Positions 24,960 through 33,790 of a stretch of DNA of 64,000 bases are shown in pieces. The DNA comes from CAVQBL01 sp963710715 (lineage in GTDB: Bacteria; Pseudomonadota; Gammaproteobacteria; DSM-16500), in the NCBI GenBank assembly GCA_963710715.1, contig CAVQBL010000018.1, forward strand, positions 1 to 64,000, read 5' to 3'. Position numbers and translations under genes: made by a program. Under the pieces are notes generated by a model. That model was given only the letters and a program-made list of their open reading frames with translations, was not told the origin of the DNA and made no database searches. Positions within the stretch are counted from its first letter, which is position 1. The number at the start of each line of letters is the position of its first letter.

Positions 24960-25429
24960 ATGGTATTTTTAGCAGCGGATACTTTGTCTAATTGTGTTAA
25001 CACCTGTTTTCGAAACTCAAGTGGTGAAGCGATTTGTGTGAATGGATCGTTTTCGCCGCCAAAGGTGTTAATGATCACCGTTCCATAATCGAGAAGTTGT
25101 CCGATCAGGGATTGATCAATGGAGACATTGGCTAACGTGGCGAGACGTGTTTCATTAGTATGTCTAAAGAAAAATCCTTCTTTCATTATGATACGTTTAT
25201 TCGTTAATACAAAAACAGCTGTGACGTAATTTAGCAATTCTTTTGCCCATGAAAGTAATGACACGATTCCAATCAAAAAGGCTACATTTTTTAAGGCGGG
25301 ATAAGAGCTAAATAAAAAAAATGCAGTTATCAAGCTCCAGATAACGGGGGTGAGAAAAATAATAAAATGTTTTTGGGTGCGATAGAGGATGCGCTCTTCG
25401 GGTAACAGATTTTTTTCAATATAGCTCAT
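24956..25429 (-). CDS. PH-domain membrane protein (YdbT/bPH2-like)
   Basis: The 157-residue protein has a short cytoplasmic start (LLPEERILYRTQKHFIIF), two membrane helices (about 25-43 and 50-70) and a bacterial PH domain with AVFVLTNKRIIMKEGFFFRHTNETRL and NVSIDQSLIGQLLDYGTVII. Members of this group are small membrane proteins of poorly known function. It has no obvious operon partner. Confidence 0.85.
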   Translation of the reverse strand: MSYIEKNLLPEERILYRTQKHFIIFLTPVIWSLITAFFLFSSYPALKNVAFLIGIVSLLSWAKELLNYVTAVFVLTNKRIIMKEGFFFRHTNETRLATLANVSIDQSLIGQLLDYGTVIINTFGGENDPFTQIASPLEFRKQVLTQLDKVSAAKNTI

Positions 25430-25501
25430 GTTTAAGTAATCCTAGTTGGGATCTGTTAATGGTCTCATAAATTAAGGGTTCTTTCTACCCCTACTAAAAC
25501 A

Positions 25502-25670
25502 GTAACTATTCACGATTCTTGCAAAAGAACTCGTCATTGCGAGCCTCACGCCTTTGCTTTATGTGAGGCGTGGCAATCCAGAATGGTGATAAGTTGTAGG
25601 CAGTCTGGATTGCTTCGTCCCCCTGCTAAGAGCATGCAGGGATCCTCGCAATGACGGCGTGAATAGTTAC
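25502..25670. repeat. interspersed palindromic repeat, copy A
   Basis: The element is bounded by GTAACTATTCAC and its complement GTGAATAGTTAC. Inside are CGTCATTGCGAG and CTCGCAATGACG near the ends and GGCAATCCAG / CTGGATTGCTT in the middle, so it is a palindrome of palindromes. Its right end touches the stop codon of the rubredoxin-reductase gene. Closely related to the copy at 32168-32372, with the same terminal 12-mers. Confidence 0.9.
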
Positions 25671-26816
25671 CTAAAACAACGGCGGCACTTGTTTGACTAA
25701 GTTTGCACGTTCTTTCACAGCTTCATTCGTTAATATGAATCCATATAATTGTTTTAGCTCATTATAAAACAAAGCGCGTACACTGTTATCAGTTACCTCA
25801 ATATCCCACTCACCACGCATGTTTTTTGGGGGGGGGCAAACCACGATAGGGTGTGCAGGAGTTTTAACAACAACAGGCATAGCAGGATAATCCACCGGGG
25901 TTTTTTCTCCCGACAGAGTTTTTGAAAGTGCGCGCGAACAATTAAGTAATGGAGTAATGTACGGCAATATATGACCTTCGACTTCCGCGCAATCACCCAA
26001 TGCATAAATATCGTTTATACTCGTTTCTAAATAGCGATTTACGATAATGCCACGGTTGGTCTTGATATTGGCAGTGGCTGCTAAAGCAATATGTGGTTTT
26101 AAGCCTATAGCGGATAAAACCAAATCCACTTGCAGAGAATTTCCATTGGATAATTCAAGAGAGTACTCATTGTTTTGAGTATTAATTTGATTTACAACCG
26201 ATTCAAAATGAAATTGCACGCCATTTTTTTCTAAAGCCTTCTGCAAAATAACACCAATTTTTTCCGGCAAAAGAAGATCTAACGGAGTTTTGACAGGTGC
26301 AATCATGTGTACTGCATACCCAGCATTACTTAAATCATTAGCAAATTCACAGCCAATTAATCCTACACCTAAAATAGCAATGCGCTTTTTATTTTTGATT
26401 AATTCGCGAAATTCTGTATAGTGATAAATGTGATTAATTGACAAAACTTTGTCAACTGCATTTCCCTTTAAAGGTGCTTTAACGACATCGGCACCGCAAG
26501 CTAAGATCAGCTTTTCATAGGAAAGTTTTTCATTAGCAGTAAAAATAATTTTTTGATTTGCATCAATTTTAACAGCAGGTGTGTGGATTATAATTTTTGC
26601 ATTTAACTGTGTAGCCATCGCTTCTGCTGTCGCAGTGGCGAGTGATTCGGGAGTTTTGCCGCTGGTCAGAGCTGTAGACAGTAAAGGTTTTGAATAAAAC
26701 CGCCCGTCATCTGCGGTGATTAGCATCAGTGGTAGCGTTTGATTTAATTTACGCAATTCGCGAGCGAGCTGATAGCCAGCGAGACCAGTGCCAATGATGA
26801 TGATGGGATGTTGCAT
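25671..26816 (-). CDS. NAD(P)H-dependent rubredoxin reductase-like FAD oxidoreductase
   Basis: The 381-residue flavoprotein belongs to the pyridine-nucleotide-disulfide oxidoreductase class I group: FAD motif IIIIGTGLAGYQLARELRK, NAD motif IAILGVGLIGCEFANDL and the second FAD motif IYALGDCAEVEG. The KPLLSTAL segment is typical of rubredoxin or NAD-dependent reductases such as AlkT/RubB. Electron acceptor is uncertain; no rubredoxin gene is nearby. Repeat copies flank it on both sides. Confidence 0.85.
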   Translation of the reverse strand: MQHPIIIIGTGLAGYQLARELRKLNQTLPLMLITADDGRFYSKPLLSTALTSGKTPESLATATAEAMATQLNAKIIIHTPAVKIDANQKIIFTANEKLSYEKLILACGADVVKAPLKGNAVDKVLSINHIYHYTEFRELIKNKKRIAILGVGLIGCEFANDLSNAGYAVHMIAPVKTPLDLLLPEKIGVILQKALEKNGVQFHFESVVNQINTQNNEYSLELSNGNSLQVDLVLSAIGLKPHIALAATANIKTNRGIIVNRYLETSINDIYALGDCAEVEGHILPYITPLLNCSRALSKTLSGEKTPVDYPAMPVVVKTPAHPIVVCPPPKNMRGEWDIEVTDNSVRALFYNELKQLYGFILTNEAVKERANLVKQVPPLF

Positions 26817-26830
26817 GATATTGCCCTCGC

Positions 26831-26951
26831 CGTCATTGCGAGGACCCCTGCATGCTCTTCGCAGGGGGACGAAGCAATCCAGTACTGCCTAGAACTTATC
26901 ACCATTCTGGATTGGCCGCGCCTCACAAAAAACGTGAGGCTCGCAATGACG
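26831..26951. repeat. interspersed palindromic repeat, copy B
   Basis: CGTCATTGCGAGG at the left, GAAGCAATCCAG and TCTGGATTGG in the middle and CTCGCAATGACGG at the right. Relative to copies A and D it is in reverse orientation. It fills most of the gap between the divergent rubredoxin-reductase and ubiC genes, so their promoters lie at its edges. Confidence 0.88.
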
Positions 26952-26982
26952 GATTTCTTTTTTCTATAGTACAATAACCAAC

Positions 26983-27549
26983 ATGAAAAAACACCAAAAC
27001 ATAGTCTGGCACCCCCATCATTTATTAAATGATTTATCACCTTCTACCGCTCTACGCGACTGGTTGTTGTACCAAGGTTCATTTATGCAACGCTTAAAAG
27101 ATTTTGGTGTAGCGAATGCTTATATAAAGGTGTTACGCCAAGATTGGCGGATTCCTGATGATGAAGAAAGAGAAAGCTTAAATATCGATTCATCTAATGA
27201 TGTCTTTGTGCGCGAAGTATTGATTCGCAGTGACGATAAAATGTGGGTGTTTGCCCGCACAGTTATTCCACGAGTAACATTGAAAGGAGAGTTGCATCAA
27301 TTAACTCAATTAGAAAATCGCCCGCTAGGATCCGTATTATTTAATATTCCAGGAATTCTGCGTAGCAAATTCAACTTTGCGGATATACAGCCTAATATGC
27401 AGTGGTATAAAAGCATCAGTCAACAGTTAGCGCAACACAGGGTGACTCTGGTGGAACATCGTTTATGGGCACGACGCTCAATATTTTCATTACAGGAAAA
27501 ATCTCTATTGTTGACTGAAGTATTTTTGCCGGATATTGAAACATTATGA
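26983..27549 (+). CDS. ubiC: chorismate pyruvate-lyase
   Basis: UbiC converts chorismate to 4-hydroxybenzoate, the first step of ubiquinone synthesis. The 188-residue protein has LRDWLLYQGSFMQRLK at the N terminus and the conserved VFVREVLIRSDDKMWVFARTVIPRVTL core, with RPLGSVLF and RRSIF further on. The start has no strong Shine-Dalgarno. Its stop overlaps the ubiA start by four bases. Confidence 0.92.
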   Translation: MKKHQNIVWHPHHLLNDLSPSTALRDWLLYQGSFMQRLKDFGVANAYIKVLRQDWRIPDDEERESLNIDSSNDVFVREVLIRSDDKMWVFARTVIPRVTLKGELHQLTQLENRPLGSVLFNIPGILRSKFNFADIQPNMQWYKSISQQLAQHRVTLVEHRLWARRSIFSLQEKSLLLTEVFLPDIETL

Positions 27550-28391
27550 ATTTTGAAAAGATTAAACAATATATTTATTTAATGCGGTTGAATAAACCCA
27601 TTGGCATTTTATTGTTATTGTGGCCAACTTTATGGGCACTGTGGTTGGCTAGTCTGGGTAAGCCGAACGTTTCGATTGTCATTATTTTTATTCTCGGCGT
27701 TATTTTAATGCGTTCAGCCGGGTGTGTGATTAATGATTATGCGGATCGAAACTTTGATCGGCATGTGCTGCGTACGCGAGAGCGTCCTCTGGCAACAGGT
27801 AAAATCACTGGAAAGGAAGCATGGATATTATTTTCCATTTTAATGGCCTGTGCATTTTTACTGGTTTTGCTATTGAATCCTCTTACTATTCTGCTCGCAT
27901 TTGTGGGTGCTTTGCTTACAATGATTTATCCTTTTATGAAACGGTTTACAAATTTACCGCAAGTTGGACTGAGCTTGGCATATTCATGGGGAGTGCCTAT
28001 GGCGTTTGCAGCGGAAACTAACACTGTTCCACTCGCCGCGTGGATGCTATTTTTTACTGCGATAGTGTGGCCGGTTATTTTTGATACTTTTTATGCCATG
28101 GTTGATCGCGATGATGATGTCAAGATAGGTATTAAATCCACGGCTATTTTATTTGGTAAAAATGATAAGTTGATGATTGGCGTCTTACAAATGTTATTTT
28201 TATTATCGCTTATTATGGTTGGATATATATTTAATTTAAATGCGTTTTATTTTTTAAGTTTGCTTATTGCTGCATTATTATTTTTATATCAACAAGTATT
28301 GATTAAAAATCGCGATCGTGAACAGTGTTTTAAAGCGTTTTTAAATAATCATTGGGTAGGGCTCGTTATTTTTTTAGGAATCGCACTATGA
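27546..28391 (+). CDS. ubiA: 4-hydroxybenzoate octaprenyltransferase
   Basis: UbiA prenylates 4-hydroxybenzoate in the inner membrane. The 281-residue protein has about eight membrane helices and both aspartate-rich motifs: INDYADRNFDRHV near residue 62 and DRDDDVKIGIKSTA near residue 187. It overlaps ubiC by four bases and pdxB by four bases (ATGA), forming a tight operon. Confidence 0.94.
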   Translation: MNFEKIKQYIYLMRLNKPIGILLLLWPTLWALWLASLGKPNVSIVIIFILGVILMRSAGCVINDYADRNFDRHVLRTRERPLATGKITGKEAWILFSILMACAFLLVLLLNPLTILLAFVGALLTMIYPFMKRFTNLPQVGLSLAYSWGVPMAFAAETNTVPLAAWMLFFTAIVWPVIFDTFYAMVDRDDDVKIGIKSTAILFGKNDKLMIGVLQMLFLLSLIMVGYIFNLNAFYFLSLLIAALLFLYQQVLIKNRDREQCFKAFLNNHWVGLVIFLGIAL

Positions 28392-29491
28392 AAATTGTTG
28401 CAGATGAAAAAATTCCTCGCGTGGGGCAATATTTTTCTGGATTAGGTGAATTGATTTTAAAACCAGGGCGTACGCTCACAAATAAAGATATAGCGGGCGC
28501 AGATATTTTATTGGCGCGTTCAGTAACAAAAATTGATAAAAAATTATTACGGAATACCTCGTTGAAATTTGTGGGCAGTGTATCAACTGGGTTAGAGCAC
28601 ATGGATACGGAATGGTTAGATAAAGAAGGAATCGCGTGGAGTGCGGCGCAAGGCTGTAATGCAACAGCTGTTGTGGAGTACGTTGTTTGTGTAATTGCAG
28701 CGCTGCAAAAGCAAGATTTTTTAAAGGAAAAAAAATTACGTGCAGGTGTAGTGGGGGTGGGTAACATCGGCAGCAAAGTAGTTGAAGTGTTAAAAGTTTT
28801 GGGGTTTGATGTGATTCAGTGTGATCCTTTACGTGCTGAAAAGGAAAGGAATTTTGTATCAACAGCATTAGCCGATTTTTCGGATTTGGATTTTATTACT
28901 TTACATACGCCATTAACACGTAAAGGAAAATATCCAACCTATCATATGATCGATAGAAATTTTTTAGAACGACAGAAAAAAAATTGTATCTTGTTAAATG
29001 CCAGCCGGGGATCCGTGATTAATTTCATGGATTTAAAACATTACGGACAAGAATTAATTTGGTGTTTAGACGTTTGGGAAAGTGAACCTTTTATTGATTT
29101 GGAAGTATTAGCACCTGCGGTCATAGCGACGCCGCATATTGCTGGTCATTCTATACAAGCTAAATATCGTGGTTTAGACATGATTGTTCAAGCTGCTGTA
29201 CAAAAAAATATTATTCCCTCCATAGCAATTCCTAAAGCACCTTATCCGCGAAAAGATTTTTCTTTCGCAAATAAACCCGCAGATTGGCGTGATGTTGTAT
29301 TAGGTATTTATGATCCCGCTCAAACGACCGAACAAATGAAACTGGCTTTAGTAAATAATGCTGATGCATTTGATGTGTTGAGAGAGAATTATGCGGTGCG
29401 AAATGAATTTGAATTCGCGAAAATAAGTGATGTGGTTTTGCAAGCGCAAGACCGAATGTTATTAAGGAAATTAAATCTCGCATCTATTTAA
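28388..29491 (+). CDS. pdxB: erythronate-4-phosphate dehydrogenase
   Basis: PdxB oxidises 4-phosphoerythronate in pyridoxal phosphate synthesis, upstream of SerC and PdxA. I take ATG 28388 (367 residues), overlapping the ubiA stop; an earlier in-frame start inside ubiA is unlikely. Visible: KIVADEKIPRVGQYF, SVSTGLEHMD, the NAD-binding GVVGVGNIGSKVVEVLKVLGF, LHTPLT, LLNASRGSVIN and ATPHIAGHS with the catalytic His. Family length is about 380. Confidence 0.94.
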   Translation: MKIVADEKIPRVGQYFSGLGELILKPGRTLTNKDIAGADILLARSVTKIDKKLLRNTSLKFVGSVSTGLEHMDTEWLDKEGIAWSAAQGCNATAVVEYVVCVIAALQKQDFLKEKKLRAGVVGVGNIGSKVVEVLKVLGFDVIQCDPLRAEKERNFVSTALADFSDLDFITLHTPLTRKGKYPTYHMIDRNFLERQKKNCILLNASRGSVINFMDLKHYGQELIWCLDVWESEPFIDLEVLAPAVIATPHIAGHSIQAKYRGLDMIVQAAVQKNIIPSIAIPKAPYPRKDFSFANKPADWRDVVLGIYDPAQTTEQMKLALVNNADAFDVLRENYAVRNEFEFAKISDVVLQAQDRMLLRKLNLASI

Positions 29492-29560
29492 TACGACGTT
29501 TGCTGCATAAATCAAAATTTACACAGAAATGTGAAGTATTCACATTAATAAAAAGTAACT

Positions 29561-29666
29561 CGTCATTGCGAGGCCGCGGAGTGCTTGGTCGTGGAGATCC
29601 AGAAACAAGAATGTTGCAACGTTCTCCTGGATTGCTTCGTCGTAAAAAGCACTCCTCGCAATGACG
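29561..29666. repeat. interspersed palindromic repeat, copy C
   Basis: CGTCATTGCGAGG starts it and CTCGCAATGACG ends it, with GGAGATCCAG and CTGGATTGCTTCG in the centre. It separates the converging pdxB and mrcA genes and ends nine bases before the mrcA stop codon. Lacks the GTAACTATTCAC outer ends of copies A and D. Confidence 0.88.
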
Positions 29667-29674
29667 AACGCCAT

Positions 29675-32068
29675 TTAATATACCCCACCACTTCCCTCCA
29701 TCGGAGGTGCTGGAGTTTCTTGATCTTGAATCGCCGTTTCAGTTTCTTCTTCAACGCCAGGAATGTAAGGTGTCATGAAATACTCAAAGAATGCAACGGG
29801 ATCATGTGCAGAGGCGCGTGTTCCTGTGTAAGGATCAATGCGTATGCTGACGATGCCAGGTGGTTGTTCAAGAGGATGTTCAGCGTGGCCTTTAAGTGCT
29901 TCTTGCATGAACTCAATCCAAAGAGGTAATGCAGCTTTTGCACCGTATTCGTGTAAGGATTGGGGTTGATCGAATCCAACCCAAGTAACGGCAACTAAAT
30001 CACTGTTATAGCCGGCAAACCAGGCATCTACTTGATTATTCGTTGTGCCAGTTTTACCTGCTAAGTCACTACGCTGTAAGCTACGTGCTTGGCTGGCTGT
30101 ACCGCGTTGAATAACGTCGCGAAGAGCAGAAGTAATGAGAAAAGCATTCTGTGGAGTAATAACTCGAGGCGCTTGTGTGTTATCGACTTTTTTATTTGGG
30201 GTTCCTGGTGGATCTGCGGGACAGTTTGTGCAAGCGATTACGGGTTTTGCTTGATAAATAATTTTACCTTGTGTATTGCGAATGCTATTAATAACGTAAG
30301 GTGTGATTTTGAATCCACCATTCGCAAAAACAGAATATGCCGCTGCCATTTGTAAAGGAGTCACGGCTGCGGTACCCAATGCCAGAGACAAAGTCTGGGG
30401 TAATTGTGCAGGAGAAAAACCAAAACGTTGTGCATAGTTAATTGCGTAAGAAATTCCTATGAGGTCAAGCAAGCGTATTGAAACTAAGTTGCGTGACTGA
30501 ATAAGAGCATTACGCAAGCGCGTTGGACCGTAAAAACGGTGTGTATCATTTTGTGGACGCCATAAACTGTTATCATTCGGATTTTCCACAACAATCGGTG
30601 CGTCATTAATAATAGTTGCTAATGTGTACCCTTTATCGAGTGCTGCAGAGTAAATAAATGGTTTGAAACTCGATCCGGGTTGACGCTGCGCGTTAGTGAT
30701 GCGATTAAAATTGCTAGTTTGAAAGTCAAATCCACCTATCATTACCATGATTTCGCCGTTTTGTGGATTGACAGCAACTAAGCCCGCTTCTGCTTTCGGA
30801 GTTTGCGCTAAGCGCCAGCCGCCTTGTTGCGTGGGTGTAATGCGGATGACATCACCGGGTTTAAGAATGTCGCTCGCTTGTCTCGGTCGGCGACCAAGAT
30901 AATCGGCATTAATTTGTTGACGTGCCCATGATAATCCTTCCCAAGGAATAGTGGCCATAGCACCATTTGCACGTAATGCGGTGACAGACTGTGTGGTCAT
31001 ATCGACAACAGCGGCAGGCTCTAAATCATTAATAGCTGGGATCCCGCGTAATAGTTTTTCCCATTCCTCTAGGTTTTTGAGTGTAGGAGTTCCCAGATTT
31101 CTTTCAGGTCCCCGATATCCGTGACGTTGGTCATAGGCAATCAAGCCGTTATGTACTGCTTGATTACCCATGTGTTGCAATTGGCTATCAATGGTTGTGT
31201 AGACATCAAAACCTTCTGTATAAATGGATTCGCCATACATTTGTTCTAATTGCTGGCGTACCAATTCTCCAACATACGGTGCTTTTGTCTGGACTTGTGG
31301 AGAATGGTATTTAGCGTTAAGAGGTGCATTTAATGCGTCTCTAAAAGTTTTCCCATCAATGTAATTTAATTCATACATGCGTGTTAACACATGATTACGA
31401 CGCTTTTTGGCTGCTTCTGGATTTGCGAGAGGATTTAATGCAGAAGGTGCTTTGGGCAAGCCAGCGAGCATAGCATGTTGATCAATTGTGAGTTTATCAA
31501 GGGGCTTGCCATAATAAACCTCTGCTGCGGCTTCTACGCCATAAGCGCGGTTGCCTAAAAATATTTTATTCAGATAAAGCTCGAGAATTTTATGCTTACT
31601 GAGTTGATGGTCAATTTTAAGAGCCAATAAAATTTCTCGTATTTTACGGTCGAATGTTTTATTGCGCGTTAAATAAAAGCTACGTGCAACTTGCATAGTG
31701 ATGGTACTGCCGCCTTCCTCTCTTCTACCCGTTACTATCAGTTTCAGGGCGGCACGTGCCAAGCCAGGGATATCAATACCGGGATGTTGGAAATAGCGTT
31801 GGTCTTCTGTTGCTAATACAGCTTCGATTAAAGGTTTAGGGATTTTATTGTATGGAATAGGTATACGGCGTTTTTCGCCATATTCTGCAATGAGTTTTCC
31901 ATCACGGGAAAAGATTTGTAAGGGGACCTGAAGTTGTACAGTATTCAACGATTCGATGTCAGGTAGTTCAAATTGGATGTAATAAATCAAGCCGGCGACT
32001 ATGGATCCGGAAATAATCATCAAGATGATAAAGATTTTTCTAATGAAGCGCCAAAGAGCGTATGTCAT
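29675..32068 (-). CDS. mrcA: penicillin-binding protein 1A
   Basis: Bifunctional class A PBP: glycosyltransferase and transpeptidase of the periplasmic cell wall. The 797-residue protein has one N-terminal membrane helix, the glycosyltransferase domain (ATEDQRYFQHPGID; EGGSTITMQVARSFYL; YLNKIFLGNRAYGVEAAA) and the transpeptidase motifs PGSSFKPF (SxxK), SRN (SxN) and KTGTTNN (KTG). It is divergent from pilM, the standard gammaproteobacterial arrangement. Confidence 0.96.
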   Translation of the reverse strand: MTYALWRFIRKIFIILMIISGSIVAGLIYYIQFELPDIESLNTVQLQVPLQIFSRDGKLIAEYGEKRRIPIPYNKIPKPLIEAVLATEDQRYFQHPGIDIPGLARAALKLIVTGRREEGGSTITMQVARSFYLTRNKTFDRKIREILLALKIDHQLSKHKILELYLNKIFLGNRAYGVEAAAEVYYGKPLDKLTIDQHAMLAGLPKAPSALNPLANPEAAKKRRNHVLTRMYELNYIDGKTFRDALNAPLNAKYHSPQVQTKAPYVGELVRQQLEQMYGESIYTEGFDVYTTIDSQLQHMGNQAVHNGLIAYDQRHGYRGPERNLGTPTLKNLEEWEKLLRGIPAINDLEPAAVVDMTTQSVTALRANGAMATIPWEGLSWARQQINADYLGRRPRQASDILKPGDVIRITPTQQGGWRLAQTPKAEAGLVAVNPQNGEIMVMIGGFDFQTSNFNRITNAQRQPGSSFKPFIYSAALDKGYTLATIINDAPIVVENPNDNSLWRPQNDTHRFYGPTRLRNALIQSRNLVSIRLLDLIGISYAINYAQRFGFSPAQLPQTLSLALGTAAVTPLQMAAAYSVFANGGFKITPYVINSIRNTQGKIIYQAKPVIACTNCPADPPGTPNKKVDNTQAPRVITPQNAFLITSALRDVIQRGTASQARSLQRSDLAGKTGTTNNQVDAWFAGYNSDLVAVTWVGFDQPQSLHEYGAKAALPLWIEFMQEALKGHAEHPLEQPPGIVSIRIDPYTGTRASAHDPVAFFEYFMTPYIPGVEEETETAIQDQETPAPPMEGSGGVY

Positions 32069-32167
32069 AGCAGGGTATGGTATTTTCTATCTGTAATAAT
32101 GAAGCTTGCATTTTACTACAAAAATGACCATTATATTAAGACTTTTCTTAGTTATTTCAGTAAATTT

Positions 32168-32372
32168 GTAACTATCCACGATTCTACAAAAAGAACTCGT
32201 CATTGCGAGCCTCACGCCTTTGCTTTATGTGAGGCGTGGCAATCCAGAATGGCGATAAGTTGTAGGCAGTACTGGATTGCGCAGCCTGCCCCAGCATGTT
32301 CAGATCCCGGCTAAGAGCATGCCGGGAGGGGTCGCAAAAGGCGCTCCTCGCAATGACGGCGTGAATAGTTAC
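32168..32372. repeat. interspersed palindromic repeat, copy D, in a 397-bp gap
   Basis: Bounded by GTAACTATCCAC and GTGAATAGTTAC as in copy A, and nearly identical to it in the left 90 bases (CGTCATTGCGAGCCTCACGC; TTTATGTGAGGCGTGGCAAT). The right half carries extra sequence including AGCATGCCGG. It occupies the middle of the 397-base gap between mrcA (ends of 5' region at 32069) and pilM (32466); the remainder is AT-rich with no gene visible. Confidence 0.9.
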
Positions 32373-32465
32373 GTAAATTTCCTTCACTTAAAACCTTCTG
32401 CTTTATGCCTCTTTTTTCAAAGAACGTCCTTTACTACATACCCAATTTTTTATAAGGAGACTCCT

Positions 32466-33389
32466 GTGTTTAACTTTACCCGTTCTAAATCACGAACTCT
32501 CATAGGCCTCGACATCAATTCCGACGAAATTCGCTTAGTGCAATTAAGTAGAGCTAAGCACAAAGTTAGGATAGAAAAAGTTGCCCTGGAAGCATTACCA
32601 CCTGGCGCAATTATGGATGGCAAAATTCACCAGCCTGCTACAGTAAAATCTGTAGTAGCAAAAATGGTACAAGATACGCAAACACAAGGATTAGCCACGG
32701 CGCTGGCATTACCGGCACATTGTGTGATTAGCAAGCGCATTAAACTTCAAGCTTTCTTGCGAGAAGAAGAATGCGAAGCGGAAATAAGTGCCCATCTGGA
32801 TCGCTATTTACCTGAGGTGACGGAAGAGCTTTGTTTTGATTTTTGGTTTGTGAATTCATTGCCAGTGGCACGACGCGATATTTTGTTGATTGCTTCACGT
32901 CTGGAATTATTAAATACCTATGCGTCAGTGGTTACCGATGCGGGTTTGGTGGTCAAAATAGTGGACGTCGATTCTTATGCGCTTATTCGAGCAGCACAAT
33001 TTTGTTTGGCTTCAGATGATATGGAATCCGTGGCGTTACTACATATCAATGAAACCGCGGTGGAATTTATTGTTTTTCATCAGAATGAAATTATTTTTAG
33101 CCAACATTGGCATGGTCGCCAGGAAGAACTGTTGCAACAATTGCAGCGCATTATACAACAGTGTTTTTCTATGCATAGACACGTGCAAATATCACGTCTT
33201 GTTGTTGCCGGCATATTCTCAGGGTTGCCGGAGTATCTTGCAAAACAACTTGCCGTAACGATAGTGCATATTAATCCGTTTACCAACACCTTGTTTGCTC
33301 CTCAAGTTGACCAAAATGCATTACACAAAATTGGATCACGATTATTAATAGCATTTGGTTTGGGATTACGGAAAATGCCACGATGGTAG
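32466..33389 (+). CDS. pilM: type IV pilus assembly ATPase-like protein PilM
   Basis: PilM is a cytoplasmic actin-fold protein that binds the N-terminal tail of PilN. I choose GTG 32466 (307 residues), preceded by AAGGAGA; longer frames would translate the repeat. The protein opens with RTLIGLDINSDEIRLVQL (ATP-binding phosphate loop region) and contains EEECEAEISAHLDRYLPEVTEELCFDF and VVTDAGLVVKIVDVDSYALIRA. It is somewhat shorter than Pseudomonas PilM (354). The next gene overlaps it by seven bases. Confidence 0.88.
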   Translation: MFNFTRSKSRTLIGLDINSDEIRLVQLSRAKHKVRIEKVALEALPPGAIMDGKIHQPATVKSVVAKMVQDTQTQGLATALALPAHCVISKRIKLQAFLREEECEAEISAHLDRYLPEVTEELCFDFWFVNSLPVARRDILLIASRLELLNTYASVVTDAGLVVKIVDVDSYALIRAAQFCLASDDMESVALLHINETAVEFIVFHQNEIIFSQHWHGRQEELLQQLQRIIQQCFSMHRHVQISRLVVAGIFSGLPEYLAKQLAVTIVHINPFTNTLFAPQVDQNALHKIGSRLLIAFGLGLRKMPRW

Positions 33390-33790
33390 AGATTAATTTA
33401 ATTCCATGGCGCTTTTATTTGCGTGAATATAAACAGAAACGAGTAAAGAAATTATTTGTCTGCGGTGTCTTCGTGGTTTTTTTAGCGAGCGCTTTTTTTT
33501 ATGGCTATGTAAGAATTCATCCGCAATCTTTACGAAATGTGCCAATCCATTCTGTTCCTAAAATAATCCCCCAGCATCCGTCTGTGCCTTCATTTAAATA
33601 TGTGGGATATCTACGTCAAGGTAAAAGATTTTTGGCACTTATTTTATTACCGAGTGGCAAGTTGCTTGATGCTGAAGTTGGCTCTGTACTTTTGGAGCTG
33701 CATGGGCGCGTAATGAGTGTAAATGAAAAAGAAATAGTGGTGAATATTGAAAACCAGTTAGTAAGGGTAAGCCATGTGGCAAAAAATTAA
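33383..33790 (+). CDS. PilN-PilP fusion-like pilus alignment protein
   Basis: In the place of separate pilN, pilO and pilP there is one 135-residue gene. Residues 1-22 (VEINLIPWRFYLREYKQKR) match the PilM-binding N terminus of PilN (INLLPWR), followed by one membrane helix (about 25-44). Residues 70-130 (FKYVGYLRQGKRFLALILL and AEVGSVLLELHGRVMSVNEKEIVV) resemble the PilP periplasmic homology domain (YVG, GRI.. pattern) that contacts PilQ. There is no PilO. It overlaps pilM by 7 and pilQ by 17 bases, so the operon is intact. The fusion is my reading of the motifs. Confidence 0.75.
   Translation: MVEINLIPWRFYLREYKQKRVKKLFVCGVFVVFLASAFFYGYVRIHPQSLRNVPIHSVPKIIPQHPSVPSFKYVGYLRQGKRFLALILLPSGKLLDAEVGSVLLELHGRVMSVNEKEIVVNIENQLVRVSHVAKN

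Noticed and set aside
28366..28868. Minus-strand frames of over 130 codons opposite pdxB
   Set aside because: They lie opposite a well-conserved PdxB, have Cys/Leu/His-rich composition without motifs, and are mirror frames of the real gene.
25502..32372. CRISPR array
   Set aside because: The repeats are few, kilobases apart, palindromic and without regular spacers or cas genes.
32277..32465. N-terminal extension of PilM by 63 residues
   Set aside because: It lies in repeat copy D; GTG 32466 has AAGGAGA and gives the normal PilM start.
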